NCBI GenBank assembly: GCA_018263655.1
Contig: JAANWY010000036.1
Span: forward strand, 1 to 11,543
DNA: 11,543 nt
Direction: 5' to 3'
From: Anaerolineales bacterium
GTDB lineage: Bacteria; Chloroflexota; Anaerolineae; Epilineales; JAANWY01
A program made the position numbers and the translations under genes. Positions 1 to 6,043 of this stretch are shown here, in pieces (the first letter of the stretch is position 1; each line of letters begins with the position of its first letter). The notes beneath the pieces are model-generated. The model was not told where the DNA came from. It worked only from the letters and a program-made list of their open reading frames with translations, and ran no database searches.

Positions 1-9
1 AGATTGTGA

Positions 10-134
10 CTACTCAGGCACTTCGCGCCTACACAAGAAGAGACCGGAAAAAGGGGGTCGGTGGGGGGGCGGCCGCCCCCCCACCGACCCCATTTTTCCG
101 CATTTCTCAACTGTGAGGACAGTAGCCTGAGTAG
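10..134. repeat. 10-base inverted repeat flanking the terminator hairpin
   Basis: CTACTCAGGC at 10-19 is exactly the reverse complement of GCCTGAGTAG at 125-134. The two copies sit on either side of the large 45-100 hairpin, about 25 bases from each of its ends. Each copy also joins a small local fold: AGGC at 16-19 can pair with GCCT at 27-30, and CAGTAG at 120-125 pairs with CTACTG at 135-140. The arrangement resembles the ends of a small non-coding palindromic element, but no target duplication and no second copy is visible here, so element status is not shown. No gene is seen in bases 1-168. Confidence 0.5.
45..100 (-). terminator. Strong intrinsic, probably bidirectional, terminator after tatD
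   Basis: Bases 45-72 pair with 73-100 with a single mismatch (53 with 92). The stem includes a run of seven G against seven C, and a minimal loop forms at GGCC (71-74). On the minus strand the GC stem is followed by TTTTT (52-48), the pattern of a Rho-independent terminator, 69 bases after the tatD stop codon. On the plus strand the stem is likewise followed by TTTTT (93-97), so it can also stop transcripts entering from the left. It is the natural end of the rmd-gmd-mutase-tatD unit. Confidence 0.85.
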
Positions 135-168
135 CTACTGCAAATTATATGTTTTGTTCGCGAAACAG

Positions 169-996
169 TCAAAACGTGGTCAAGATCGATTCCGAGTCGG
201 CCGGCTCGGGGAGAGCGAACAAGATACGGCCATTGGCCGATGTTGCTTCCGCTACTGTTTCGGGTGGTACATTCCTGATCTCCGCGATACGCTGAGCGGT
301 GAGGCGCACGTAGGCCGGCTCGTTGCGTTTCCCACGGTGCGGGTGCGGCGCGAGATAGGGCGCATCCGTCTCGACGACGAGCCAATCCAGCGGCACAGCT
401 TCGGCCACCGCGACCGGTTTCGTCGCATTTTTGAACGTGACCGGGCCGGCTAGTGAGATCATGAACCCAAGTTCGATGGCTGCTAGAGCCATGTCCACAT
501 CGCCGGAGAAGCAGTGGAGCACGCCTAGCGGTCGTTTCCCACGCCAGGGATGGTGGTGCTTAGCCCAATCGCGGAGCATCGCCAGCGTGTCGGCGTGCGC
601 CTCGCGGTTGTGAATGACGACCGGCAGTTCCAGTGCCCTGGCCAGCTCGAGTTGCCGCCCGAACACGTCCGCCTGCACGTCGCGCGGCGCCTTATCCCAG
701 TAGTAGTCCAATCCGATCTCGCCGACAGCGACAACCTGCGGCGATCTCGCCAGCTCTCGCAGTTCATCCAGCGTCGCATCGGTGAATCTGCCCACTTCGT
801 GCGGATCGACGCCTACCGTGGCCCAGATGTCGTCGTGCTGCTCGGCCAGTTCGATGGCGGCGCGGCTGGCCGGCACGTCGGTTCCGATGGTGACGACGTC
901 GGTGATGCCGGCTTCGCGCATCCGCTGAATCACAGCATCGCGATCCTCATCGAACTGCTCGGCGTGTAGGTGCGCGTGGGTGTCAATCAATGTCAC
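169..996 (-). CDS. tatD: TatD-family metal-dependent hydrolase/DNase (YcfH type)
   Basis: A 275-residue protein, the usual length for TatD/YcfH enzymes, which are cytoplasmic TIM-barrel amidohydrolase-superfamily proteins with two-metal sites; characterised members are Mg-dependent DNases. The signature motifs are present in order: DTHAH (residues 5-9, metal ligands H7 and H9), GEIGLDYY (92-99, bridging E93), VIHNREA (127-133, H129), HCFSG (161-165, H161) and ETDAPYL (209-215, D211), so it should be active. The start is GTG, 10 bases after the mutase stop; its ribosome site is weak (AGGA about 15 bases upstream), so translation may depend on coupling to the mutase. It is the last gene of the unit, before the 45-100 terminator. 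The exact substrate is unknown. Confidence 0.93.
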   Translation of the reverse strand: MTLIDTHAHLHAEQFDEDRDAVIQRMREAGITDVVTIGTDVPASRAAIELAEQHDDIWATVGVDPHEVGRFTDATLDELRELARSPQVVAVGEIGLDYYWDKAPRDVQADVFGRQLELARALELPVVIHNREAHADTLAMLRDWAKHHHPWRGKRPLGVLHCFSGDVDMALAAIELGFMISLAGPVTFKNATKPVAVAEAVPLDWLVVETDAPYLAPHPHRGKRNEPAYVRLTAQRIAEIRNVPPETVAEATSANGRILFALPEPADSESILTTF

Positions 997-1006
997 TGAG
1001 AATCAG

Positions 1007-2443
1007 CTATTCCTGCGGAGGCTCGATGCCGGCCAGATCCAAGCCGGCCTGCAAGATATCGTGGACCTTGTCTTCGTCTGTCGTCTCTGTGTAAACGCGG
1101 ATGAGCGGCTCGGTGCCGGAGAAGCGAATTAAGAGCCAGCCGGCGTCGCCCAGATCGTACTTGAAACCGTCGAGCGCCAGAATATCCCGGACTGGCAGCC
1201 CCGCAATGTCGCTGGGGCGGGCGTCTTCGAGACGTTGGCGCACGATGGGTCGATCCTCTGTCGGGAAGCGTACGTCGATGCGGTCGTAGTAGTGGGGTCC
1301 CACCATCTCAAACAACGTTTCGACGAGTTCAGACGGGCGCTTATCCATCTGGACCATCAGGTCCAACAGAGCTAAGTTAACCAGAATGCCATCGCGCTCC
1401 GGCAGCTCTCGGAAGGCAAAGCCCCCGCTTTCCTCTCCGCCGAGCATGGCGTCGGTCTCCAACATCTTCGGCCCCACATACTTGAATCCGACACCGGTCT
1501 CGTGCACGTCGACGCCGAACTGCCGGCCCAGCTTCTCCAACATCTTCGTTGTAGACAAAGTCTTGACGATCGGGCCGCGCCAGCCACGCACCCGCAGAAC
1601 GTACATGGCGAGCAATCCGAAGACTCTGAGTTGATCGACGAACGCGCCCCCCTCATCTACGAGACCGACTCGGTCCCCGTCTCCGTCGGTGGCGATGCCG
1701 GCATCGGCGCCCATATCGACGACCGTATTGCGCAAGACGTCAATATTGGGCGGAATCGGCTCGGGCCGGCTCATTTCGGGGAAAACCGGGTTGCGCTCGC
1801 CGTGAATACTGTGCAGCGTTGTCGCCCCGCCGTCCAAGAAACGTTCGAACCAGCCGGCGCCGGCCCCCCACATAGCGTCGTACGCCACATTCAGCCCCGC
1901 TTGCTTAATCGGCTCGACGTCGACGTGCTGCTTGACGTAGTCGACGTAGGCCGGCGCGGGTTCGAACGTTTCTTGCAGCCCCTCGTCTTTGGCAGCTTCC
2001 AGCGATATGCGCTTGACGCCGGATACGGCATCGGAGAGGCGGCTCTCGATTTTCTCGAGGCCCTCGGGGGCTACGGCCGCGCCACGGTGATCGCGGACCT
2101 TGAAGCCGTTGTCGGTTGGCGGGTTATGACTGGCGGTGATGTTGACGGCGCCGGCGGCGCCCTTGTCAAGAATGGAGTAGGAGATGATGGGCGTCGGCGT
2201 CGCGCTCTGGGTCAGGAACACGTGGATACCATTGCCGGCCAATACCTCGGCAGCGGCGGCGGCGAAGTTTTCGGAGCCGAACCGCCGGTCATAGCCGATG
2301 ACGATCCCGCGATTTGCTGTCCCAATGTCCTCGCGAAAATACGCAGCGACGGCCTGCGCAACGCGGCGCACGTTGTCGAACGTGTAATCTTCAGCGATCA
2401 TGCCGCGCCAGCCGTCGGTTCCGAACATGATGTCGTCAGCCAT
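1007..2443 (-). CDS. Phosphoglucomutase/phosphomannomutase (alpha-D-phosphohexomutase family)
   Basis: A 478-residue cytosolic enzyme that interconverts hexose 6- and 1-phosphates. Family landmarks, numbered from the chosen start: FGTDGWRG (7-14), active-site phosphoserine loop TASHNP (103-108, S105), metal loop DGDGDR (253-258), sugar-specificity loop GEESGG (336-341) and phosphate-binding loop FSGTEPLIR (441-449). The four-domain layout looks complete. The GEESG loop occurs in both glucose- and mannose-acting members, so the substrate cannot be fixed. Next to gmd, a phosphomannomutase role feeding GDP-mannose is attractive, but no GDP-mannose pyrophosphorylase gene is present in the window. 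The frame is also open to a GTG at 2458 (five extra residues, MRRRN), but AGGAGG lies 6 bases before the ATG at 2443, and the family normally starts close to this motif, so the ATG is preferred. Confidence 0.9.
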   Translation of the reverse strand: MADDIMFGTDGWRGMIAEDYTFDNVRRVAQAVAAYFREDIGTANRGIVIGYDRRFGSENFAAAAAEVLAGNGIHVFLTQSATPTPIISYSILDKGAAGAVNITASHNPPTDNGFKVRDHRGAAVAPEGLEKIESRLSDAVSGVKRISLEAAKDEGLQETFEPAPAYVDYVKQHVDVEPIKQAGLNVAYDAMWGAGAGWFERFLDGGATTLHSIHGERNPVFPEMSRPEPIPPNIDVLRNTVVDMGADAGIATDGDGDRVGLVDEGGAFVDQLRVFGLLAMYVLRVRGWRGPIVKTLSTTKMLEKLGRQFGVDVHETGVGFKYVGPKMLETDAMLGGEESGGFAFRELPERDGILVNLALLDLMVQMDKRPSELVETLFEMVGPHYYDRIDVRFPTEDRPIVRQRLEDARPSDIAGLPVRDILALDGFKYDLGDAGWLLIRFSGTEPLIRVYTETTDEDKVHDILQAGLDLAGIEPPQE

Positions 2444-2449
2444 GTTGCG

Positions 2450-2455
2450 CCTCCT
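2450..2455 (-). promoter_or_regulatory. Ribosome binding site deciding the mutase start
   Basis: AGGAGG on the minus strand, followed by a 6-base spacer and the ATG at 2443. It overlaps the gmd stop codon (TGA, 2457-2455), so a ribosome finishing gmd stops on the Shine-Dalgarno sequence of the next gene, which suggests coupled translation. It argues against the GTG at 2458. Confidence 0.75.
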
Positions 2456-3438
2456 CACGCATAGATTCGGTGTGGGTCTTCCTCAAGTATCTGCAAATCC
2501 GCCTCGACCATACGCTGAATCATTTCTTCGAATGAGACAGTGGGTTCCCAGCCGAGGATTTCGTCGGCCTTCGAGGCGTCACCGACGAGCAGATCGACGT
2601 CGGCGGGCCGGATGAATTCGGGATCGACGTGCACGTAATCTTCCCAGTCCAGGCCCACAGTGTCGAAGGCGACTTCGCACAGCCGGCGTACGGAATGCGT
2701 CTCACCTGTCGCAATCACGAAGTCTTGCGGCTCGTCCTCCTGCAGCATCAGCCACATGGCGCGCACGTAGTCAGGCGTCCACCCCCAGTCCCGCCGGCTC
2801 TCCAGGTTGCCCAGCCCCAGCCGGTCCGCCATGCCGAGCTGGATCTTAGCAACGTTGTACGTCACCTTGCGGGTCACGAACTCCAGCCCCCGACGTTCGC
2901 TTTCGTGATTGAACAGTATACCTGAAACAGCAAAGAGGTCGTAGGACTCGCGGTAGTTCACTGTGATCCAGTGCCCGTAGACTTTTGCGACACCATACGG
3001 ACTGCGCGGGTAGAACGGTGTCTCTTCATTCTGCGGGCACTGGATCACCTTACCGAACATTTCGCTGGAGCTGGCCTGATAGAGCTTCATCTCCGGATCG
3101 ACCATGCGGACGGCGTCCAGCAGCCGTGTGACGCCCAGCGCCGTCACTTCACCGGTGAACACGGGTTGATTCCACGATGTTGGCACGAAAGATTGAGCTG
3201 CTAGGTTGTAGACCTCGTCGGGCTGATGCTTTTGGAGAATGTCGATCAGTGAAATCTGATCCAGTAAGTCGCCTTGAGCCAGTGTGATCCGATTCTGGAT
3301 ATGGCGGATACGATCAAAGTTCACAGTGCTGGACCGCCGCACCATGCCGATGACGTCATAGCCGATTCCCAGCAAGTATTCGGCCAGGTATGATCCATCC
3401 TGGCCCGTAACTCCGGTGATGAGCGCTTTCTTAGGCAT
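2455..3438 (-). CDS. gmd: GDP-mannose 4,6-dehydratase
   Basis: A 327-residue extended short-chain dehydrogenase that converts GDP-D-mannose to GDP-4-keto-6-deoxy-D-mannose, the common precursor of GDP-rhamnose, GDP-fucose and related sugars. Visible marks: the dinucleotide-binding motif GVTGQDGSY (9-17, in the form typical of Gmd), NLAAQSFV (78-85), the catalytic region ASSSEMFG (122-129), the YxxxK pair Y148/K152, LFNHES (175-180) and RDWG (216-219). These are Gmd-specific rather than general SDR features, so the call is firm. The length is slightly below that of the well-known Escherichia coli form, as in many other bacterial Gmd proteins. The ATG start has GGGAG 9 bases upstream and overlaps the end of the preceding reductase gene by 8 bases; the stop overlaps the ribosome site of the mutase gene. 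A tight co-translated sugar-nucleotide unit is therefore likely. Confidence 0.95.
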   Translation of the reverse strand: MPKKALITGVTGQDGSYLAEYLLGIGYDVIGMVRRSSTVNFDRIRHIQNRITLAQGDLLDQISLIDILQKHQPDEVYNLAAQSFVPTSWNQPVFTGEVTALGVTRLLDAVRMVDPEMKLYQASSSEMFGKVIQCPQNEETPFYPRSPYGVAKVYGHWITVNYRESYDLFAVSGILFNHESERRGLEFVTRKVTYNVAKIQLGMADRLGLGNLESRRDWGWTPDYVRAMWLMLQEDEPQDFVIATGETHSVRRLCEVAFDTVGLDWEDYVHVDPEFIRPADVDLLVGDASKADEILGWEPTVSFEEMIQRMVEADLQILEEDPHRIYA

Positions 3439-4402
3439 TCGATGTAACTCCCTCTCTCACATGTTGGCGCCAGAAGTTCAACACATCGAGCAGACTCTCT
3501 CGAAACGAGATGTGCGGCGCCCAACCGGTCTGGGTGCGGAACTTAGTGGCGTCGCAAACGACAACGGGCACATCCGAGGGACGCATTCGGGCGGGGTCTT
3601 GTTCCACACTCACTTGAGCTACGCTGTGGTCGAGAAGAATGTCCAAGAGTTGGCGGATGGAGTGGGCGTCGCCAGTTCCGATATTGTAGACTTCGCCGGT
3701 CTCCCCCCGCTCCAATGCGACATAATAGGCACACACCATATCGCGCACGTCAGTGAAGTCGCGCTCCGCCTCCAAGTTGCCCACCCGGACCACCGGCGGT
3801 CGCAGGCCCGCCTCGATCTCAGCGATCTGTTGCGCGAAAGCCGGCGCTACGAACTCAGATCGCTGCCGAGGGCCGATGTGATTGAACGGGCGAACGCGTA
3901 CAATGAAAAGATCGAAATTCAGGCAATACTGCAGGCCCACCATATCCTGAGTCACTTTGCTCACGGCGTACGGATTGGCCGGTCGCAGCGGTGTATCTTC
4001 GGCTAGGGGTAGGTCATCGGATGTGATGTGGCCGTACTCTTCATCTGAGGCGACAACTAACACGCGAGGCGCCAATTCTGCTGCGACGACGGCCTCCAAA
4101 AGATTCACTTGACAGCGTACGTTGATTTCGAACGTTTGCCACGGGTCTTGCCATGAGGCCGGCACGGATGGCTGGCCGGCCAGATGGTAGATGCGATCAG
4201 GTCGCGCTTCGCGGAGCAGGTTCTGAACTGGCTCGGGATCTCGTAGATCGACACGTCGCAAGTTGAGTTGATCCCGCAGATGGCCGACGTTGTACTCGCT
4301 GTGGTAAATCGTCCCCCAGATTTCCCAGTCAGTTTCTGACAGGAGGTATTCGGCCAGGTGGCTACCGGCGAAGCCGGCAATCCCCGTGATCAGCGCTCGC
4401 AA
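3431..4402 (-). CDS. rmd: GDP-4-keto-6-deoxy-D-mannose reductase-like SDR epimerase/dehydratase
   Basis: A 323-residue extended SDR enzyme with GIAGFAGSH (7-15, NAD(P) binding), YHLAGQPSV (72-80), catalytic region VASDEEYG (117-124), Y145/K149 of the YxxxK pair, and VRPFNHIGPRQ in mid-protein. With gmd immediately downstream, the best reading is reduction of the Gmd product to GDP-D-rhamnose. It lacks the SSCIYP-type region of GDP-fucose synthase (Fcl). The S-D-E at 119-121 recalls the T-D-E of dTDP-glucose dehydratases, so a different 4-keto-sugar or dehydratase role is possible. The frame is open up to an ATG at 4534, but the extra 44 residues do not look like SDR protein and would cover the promoter and hairpin. 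The TTG at 4402 puts the fold's first strand at residue 2 and has AAGGGGA 8 bases upstream. An out-of-frame ATG at 4410 would make only a 6-codon ORF across this start. Confidence 0.82.
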   Translation of the reverse strand: MRALITGIAGFAGSHLAEYLLSETDWEIWGTIYHSEYNVGHLRDQLNLRRVDLRDPEPVQNLLREARPDRIYHLAGQPSVPASWQDPWQTFEINVRCQVNLLEAVVAAELAPRVLVVASDEEYGHITSDDLPLAEDTPLRPANPYAVSKVTQDMVGLQYCLNFDLFIVRVRPFNHIGPRQRSEFVAPAFAQQIAEIEAGLRPPVVRVGNLEAERDFTDVRDMVCAYYVALERGETGEVYNIGTGDAHSIRQLLDILLDHSVAQVSVEQDPARMRPSDVPVVVCDATKFRTQTGWAPHISFRESLLDVLNFWRQHVREGVTSNA

Positions 4403-4410
4403 TACGCCAT

Positions 4411-4417
4411 TCCCCTT
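4411..4417 (-). promoter_or_regulatory. Ribosome binding site supporting the TTG start of the rmd-like gene
   Basis: AAGGGGA on the minus strand lies 8 bases before the TTG at 4402. No other in-frame start nearby has comparable spacing. The rare start codon may limit how much of the reductase is made. Confidence 0.6.
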
Positions 4418-4447
4418 CTCCGTTACCCTTGTCCAATCGTCAAGGCA

Positions 4448-4476
4448 ATGATAGTGGAACTCAATACAAAAGGCAA
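4448..4476 (-). promoter_or_regulatory. Predicted sigma70-type promoter of the rmd-gmd-mutase-tatD unit
   Basis: On the minus strand TTGCCT (4476-4471, 4 of 6 to the -35 consensus) is followed by a 17-base spacer and TATCAT (4453-4448, 5 of 6 to the -10 consensus). Initiation is expected near 4441, giving a leader of about 39 bases before the TTG start at 4402. It lies just downstream of the 4492-4516 hairpin, as expected where one unit ends and another begins. No experimental support is available. Confidence 0.6.
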
Positions 4477-4491
4477 ACATTTGATAAAGAC

Positions 4492-4516
4492 GCCCCGCGA
4501 ATAGAATTCGCGGGGC
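4492..4516 (-). terminator. Probable terminator or attenuator hairpin after the BREX operon
   Basis: GCCCCGCGAA (4492-4501) pairs perfectly with TTCGCGGGGC (4507-4516); one more T-A pair leaves a 3-base loop. Read on the minus strand, the stem is followed by GTCTTTATC, a poor U tract, so termination may be partial. It stands 115 bases after the brxL stop and about 16 bases before the -35 box of the next unit. Confidence 0.55.
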
Positions 4517-4550
4517 AAAACTGAAAAGCTCCATCAGAGGCTAGTATAGT

Positions 4551-4576
4551 TCGCGGTGGATGATAATCCGCCGCGA
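4551..4576. other. Second hairpin in the junction between BREX and sugar genes
   Basis: TCGCGGTGGAT (4551-4561) pairs with ATCCGCCGCGA (4566-4576) around a 4-base GATA loop. The one imperfect pair is G-U in plus-strand RNA and A-C in minus-strand RNA. No T run follows on either strand, so a simple intrinsic terminator is unlikely. It may be a 3' end stabiliser for the brxL transcript, a protein-binding palindrome, or a remnant. The rest of 4403-4630 apart from the sites listed holds nothing recognisable. Confidence 0.45.
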
Positions 4577-4630
4577 GCAAATAGGGTCTACTGAGTCTCT
4601 AGACTGTTTCTTGCACGTCGTCCTCGCTGA

Positions 4631-6043
4631 TCAGCCCACGCCAATCTCCACCTGAGCGTACTCAGGATCCATCCTATGCAGCTCGTCTCGGACCCGCTGG
4701 CGCAAGTTCACCGCCGGCCGCATGCAGTATTCGCGGAACTGTCTCTCCGTCGGGTTCAAGTCAGGGAACAGCAGCTTCAAGAACCCCGTCGCCAGGCGGG
4801 CGATGGCCTTGCGGTCCCGCAGATCTTTGCAGTTCGTCAGGTGCAAGCCCTCGGAGACGTACTCCCCATACTCCATCTCCCCTCGCAGGGCGTGGAGCAC
4901 CTCGGAGAAGAAGTCCCCTTTGAACCCCAGCGAGCGGGAGGGTGTATCGGTAGTTATGCGTTGCATCTCCCAGCCAGCGATCAGACCGTGCACCCGGTCC
5001 ACAAACGCCGTCTGCTGCATAAAGTTCGAGATCTGCCGGAAGAGCCCATCCTCCTGATGGATCGGGCGCCGGTTTTCATCCAGAGAGATATTGCCCAACA
5101 TCACGAAACCGGCCTCGGCAGCGCCCGTAGTATTACCACGACTGTAGCGCCCAGATTCCATATAGACCTTGAGCCCCGCCGCCAACTCACCTGCGCTGTC
5201 CCCCCGGACGCTCTGGATCTCATCGAGCACGATGACGTCGTAGCGGGTAATGAGGCCCGGCGTATGGGAGGCCAGGTTGTGGAAGAGCACCGCCGGGGTG
5301 ACCTTCCCCCCGCCTATGACGCGAGCGTAGCGGGAGAGGTTGTCGTAGACGAAGGACTTGCCCGTGCCCTTGGGCGCCAGTTCGACGATATTGGCCCGCG
5401 GCTCCGCCAACGGTATCAGGCGGGTGATGAGAAGCATCTTCTGGGCGTGATTCAGGACGTGAGGGTTAAACCCGGTGCTGGAGACCATCAAATCCAGCCA
5501 TTCCTCAAACGAGAAGTGGCGACGGCAGGCGCGATAATAGCCCACGTCCACGCTCGTGACCTGGAAAGGGCGGAAATCCCGGAGCCAGATCCGCCCTTGG
5601 TCGGATGAGCCTTCCGGAGGCACGTACATCAGCTCTCCTAATCCCCAGACACCGCTGGTGACCAACAGCTCGTGCTCCTCGACGATCCCTTCGGCGAGTC
5701 GGGCATTGGTGACATCGAGAAGCGGTATGTGAAGCCTACGCTGCCCGGTCTTCAAGTTGACCGCTACTCGATAGTCGTCCAAGAGTTGCACACGGTCCAT
5801 ATTCAGGAGTCGGTTCTTGATCTCTTCTTTCTGCCCTTTTGGGGGGAAGTACTTGTTAATGAAGTCAGCGATCTTCTGTCGACTCGCCTCGGTGAGCTCG
5901 CCCCCTTTTGCGTAGTGCGACAGTATCCACTCACCAACGTAGGCCGGTATCGCTCGCGCGCCAAACCCAGCTTTGTGGATCAGGTATTTGTCGATGATGA
6001 CCTCGCCGTAGTAGTCAAGCGCTTTCTGCTCAAAGGGCTCCAT
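4631..6043 (-). CDS. brxL: BREX protein BrxL, short form (AAA+ ATPase, no Lon protease domain)
   Basis: A 470-residue protein matching the BrxL family of phage-defence AAA+ ATPases. Residues about 1-200 form the BrxL N-terminal region (IPAYVGEWIL near 32-41). The ATPase core follows, with Walker A APKGTGKS (223-230), Walker B VIVLDEIQ (270-277), a sensor-1-like N318 in VMLGNIS, and a DR pair (349-350) that may hold the arginine finger. The long type 1 BrxL is roughly 670-680 residues and carries a Lon-like C-terminal domain; here the protein ends soon after the ATPase, with no such domain and no Ser-Lys protease dyad visible. This is an intact short form, not a truncation: the frame is clean and the end lies in a normal intergenic region. 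The ATG overlaps pglZ by 14 bases and has GGAGGA 5 bases upstream. In studied BREX systems BrxL binds DNA as a ring-shaped oligomer and is needed for phage exclusion; that role is inferred here. Confidence 0.9.
   Translation of the reverse strand: MEPFEQKALDYYGEVIIDKYLIHKAGFGARAIPAYVGEWILSHYAKGGELTEASRQKIADFINKYFPPKGQKEEIKNRLLNMDRVQLLDDYRVAVNLKTGQRRLHIPLLDVTNARLAEGIVEEHELLVTSGVWGLGELMYVPPEGSSDQGRIWLRDFRPFQVTSVDVGYYRACRRHFSFEEWLDLMVSSTGFNPHVLNHAQKMLLITRLIPLAEPRANIVELAPKGTGKSFVYDNLSRYARVIGGGKVTPAVLFHNLASHTPGLITRYDVIVLDEIQSVRGDSAGELAAGLKVYMESGRYSRGNTTGAAEAGFVMLGNISLDENRRPIHQEDGLFRQISNFMQQTAFVDRVHGLIAGWEMQRITTDTPSRSLGFKGDFFSEVLHALRGEMEYGEYVSEGLHLTNCKDLRDRKAIARLATGFLKLLFPDLNPTERQFREYCMRPAVNLRQRVRDELHRMDPEYAQVEIGVG

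Noticed and set aside
1502..2464. 320-codon open frame on the plus strand opposite the mutase gene
   Set aside because: Antisense to a complete, motif-rich phosphohexomutase; no recognisable domain and no convincing ribosome site.
3431..4402. GDP-L-fucose synthase (Fcl) as the partner of Gmd
   Set aside because: The protein lacks the SSCIYP-type catalytic segment of Fcl and resembles Rmd-type reductases more closely.
4403..4534. N-terminal extension of 44 residues on the rmd-like gene
   Set aside because: It would translate the hairpin and promoter region, places the NAD-binding strand far from the N-terminus unlike the family, and the TTG at 4402 has a good ribosome site.
4594..4605. Small palindrome AGTCT-CT-AGACT after brxL
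   Set aside because: The loop of two bases is too short for an RNA hairpin and the motif is too short to distinguish from chance.
5836..5848. Run of T4-G6 (C6-A4 in the coding sense) inside brxL as a possible phase-variation or frameshift site
   Set aside because: The frame is intact through it and the run is only six bases; nothing else suggests programmed slippage.
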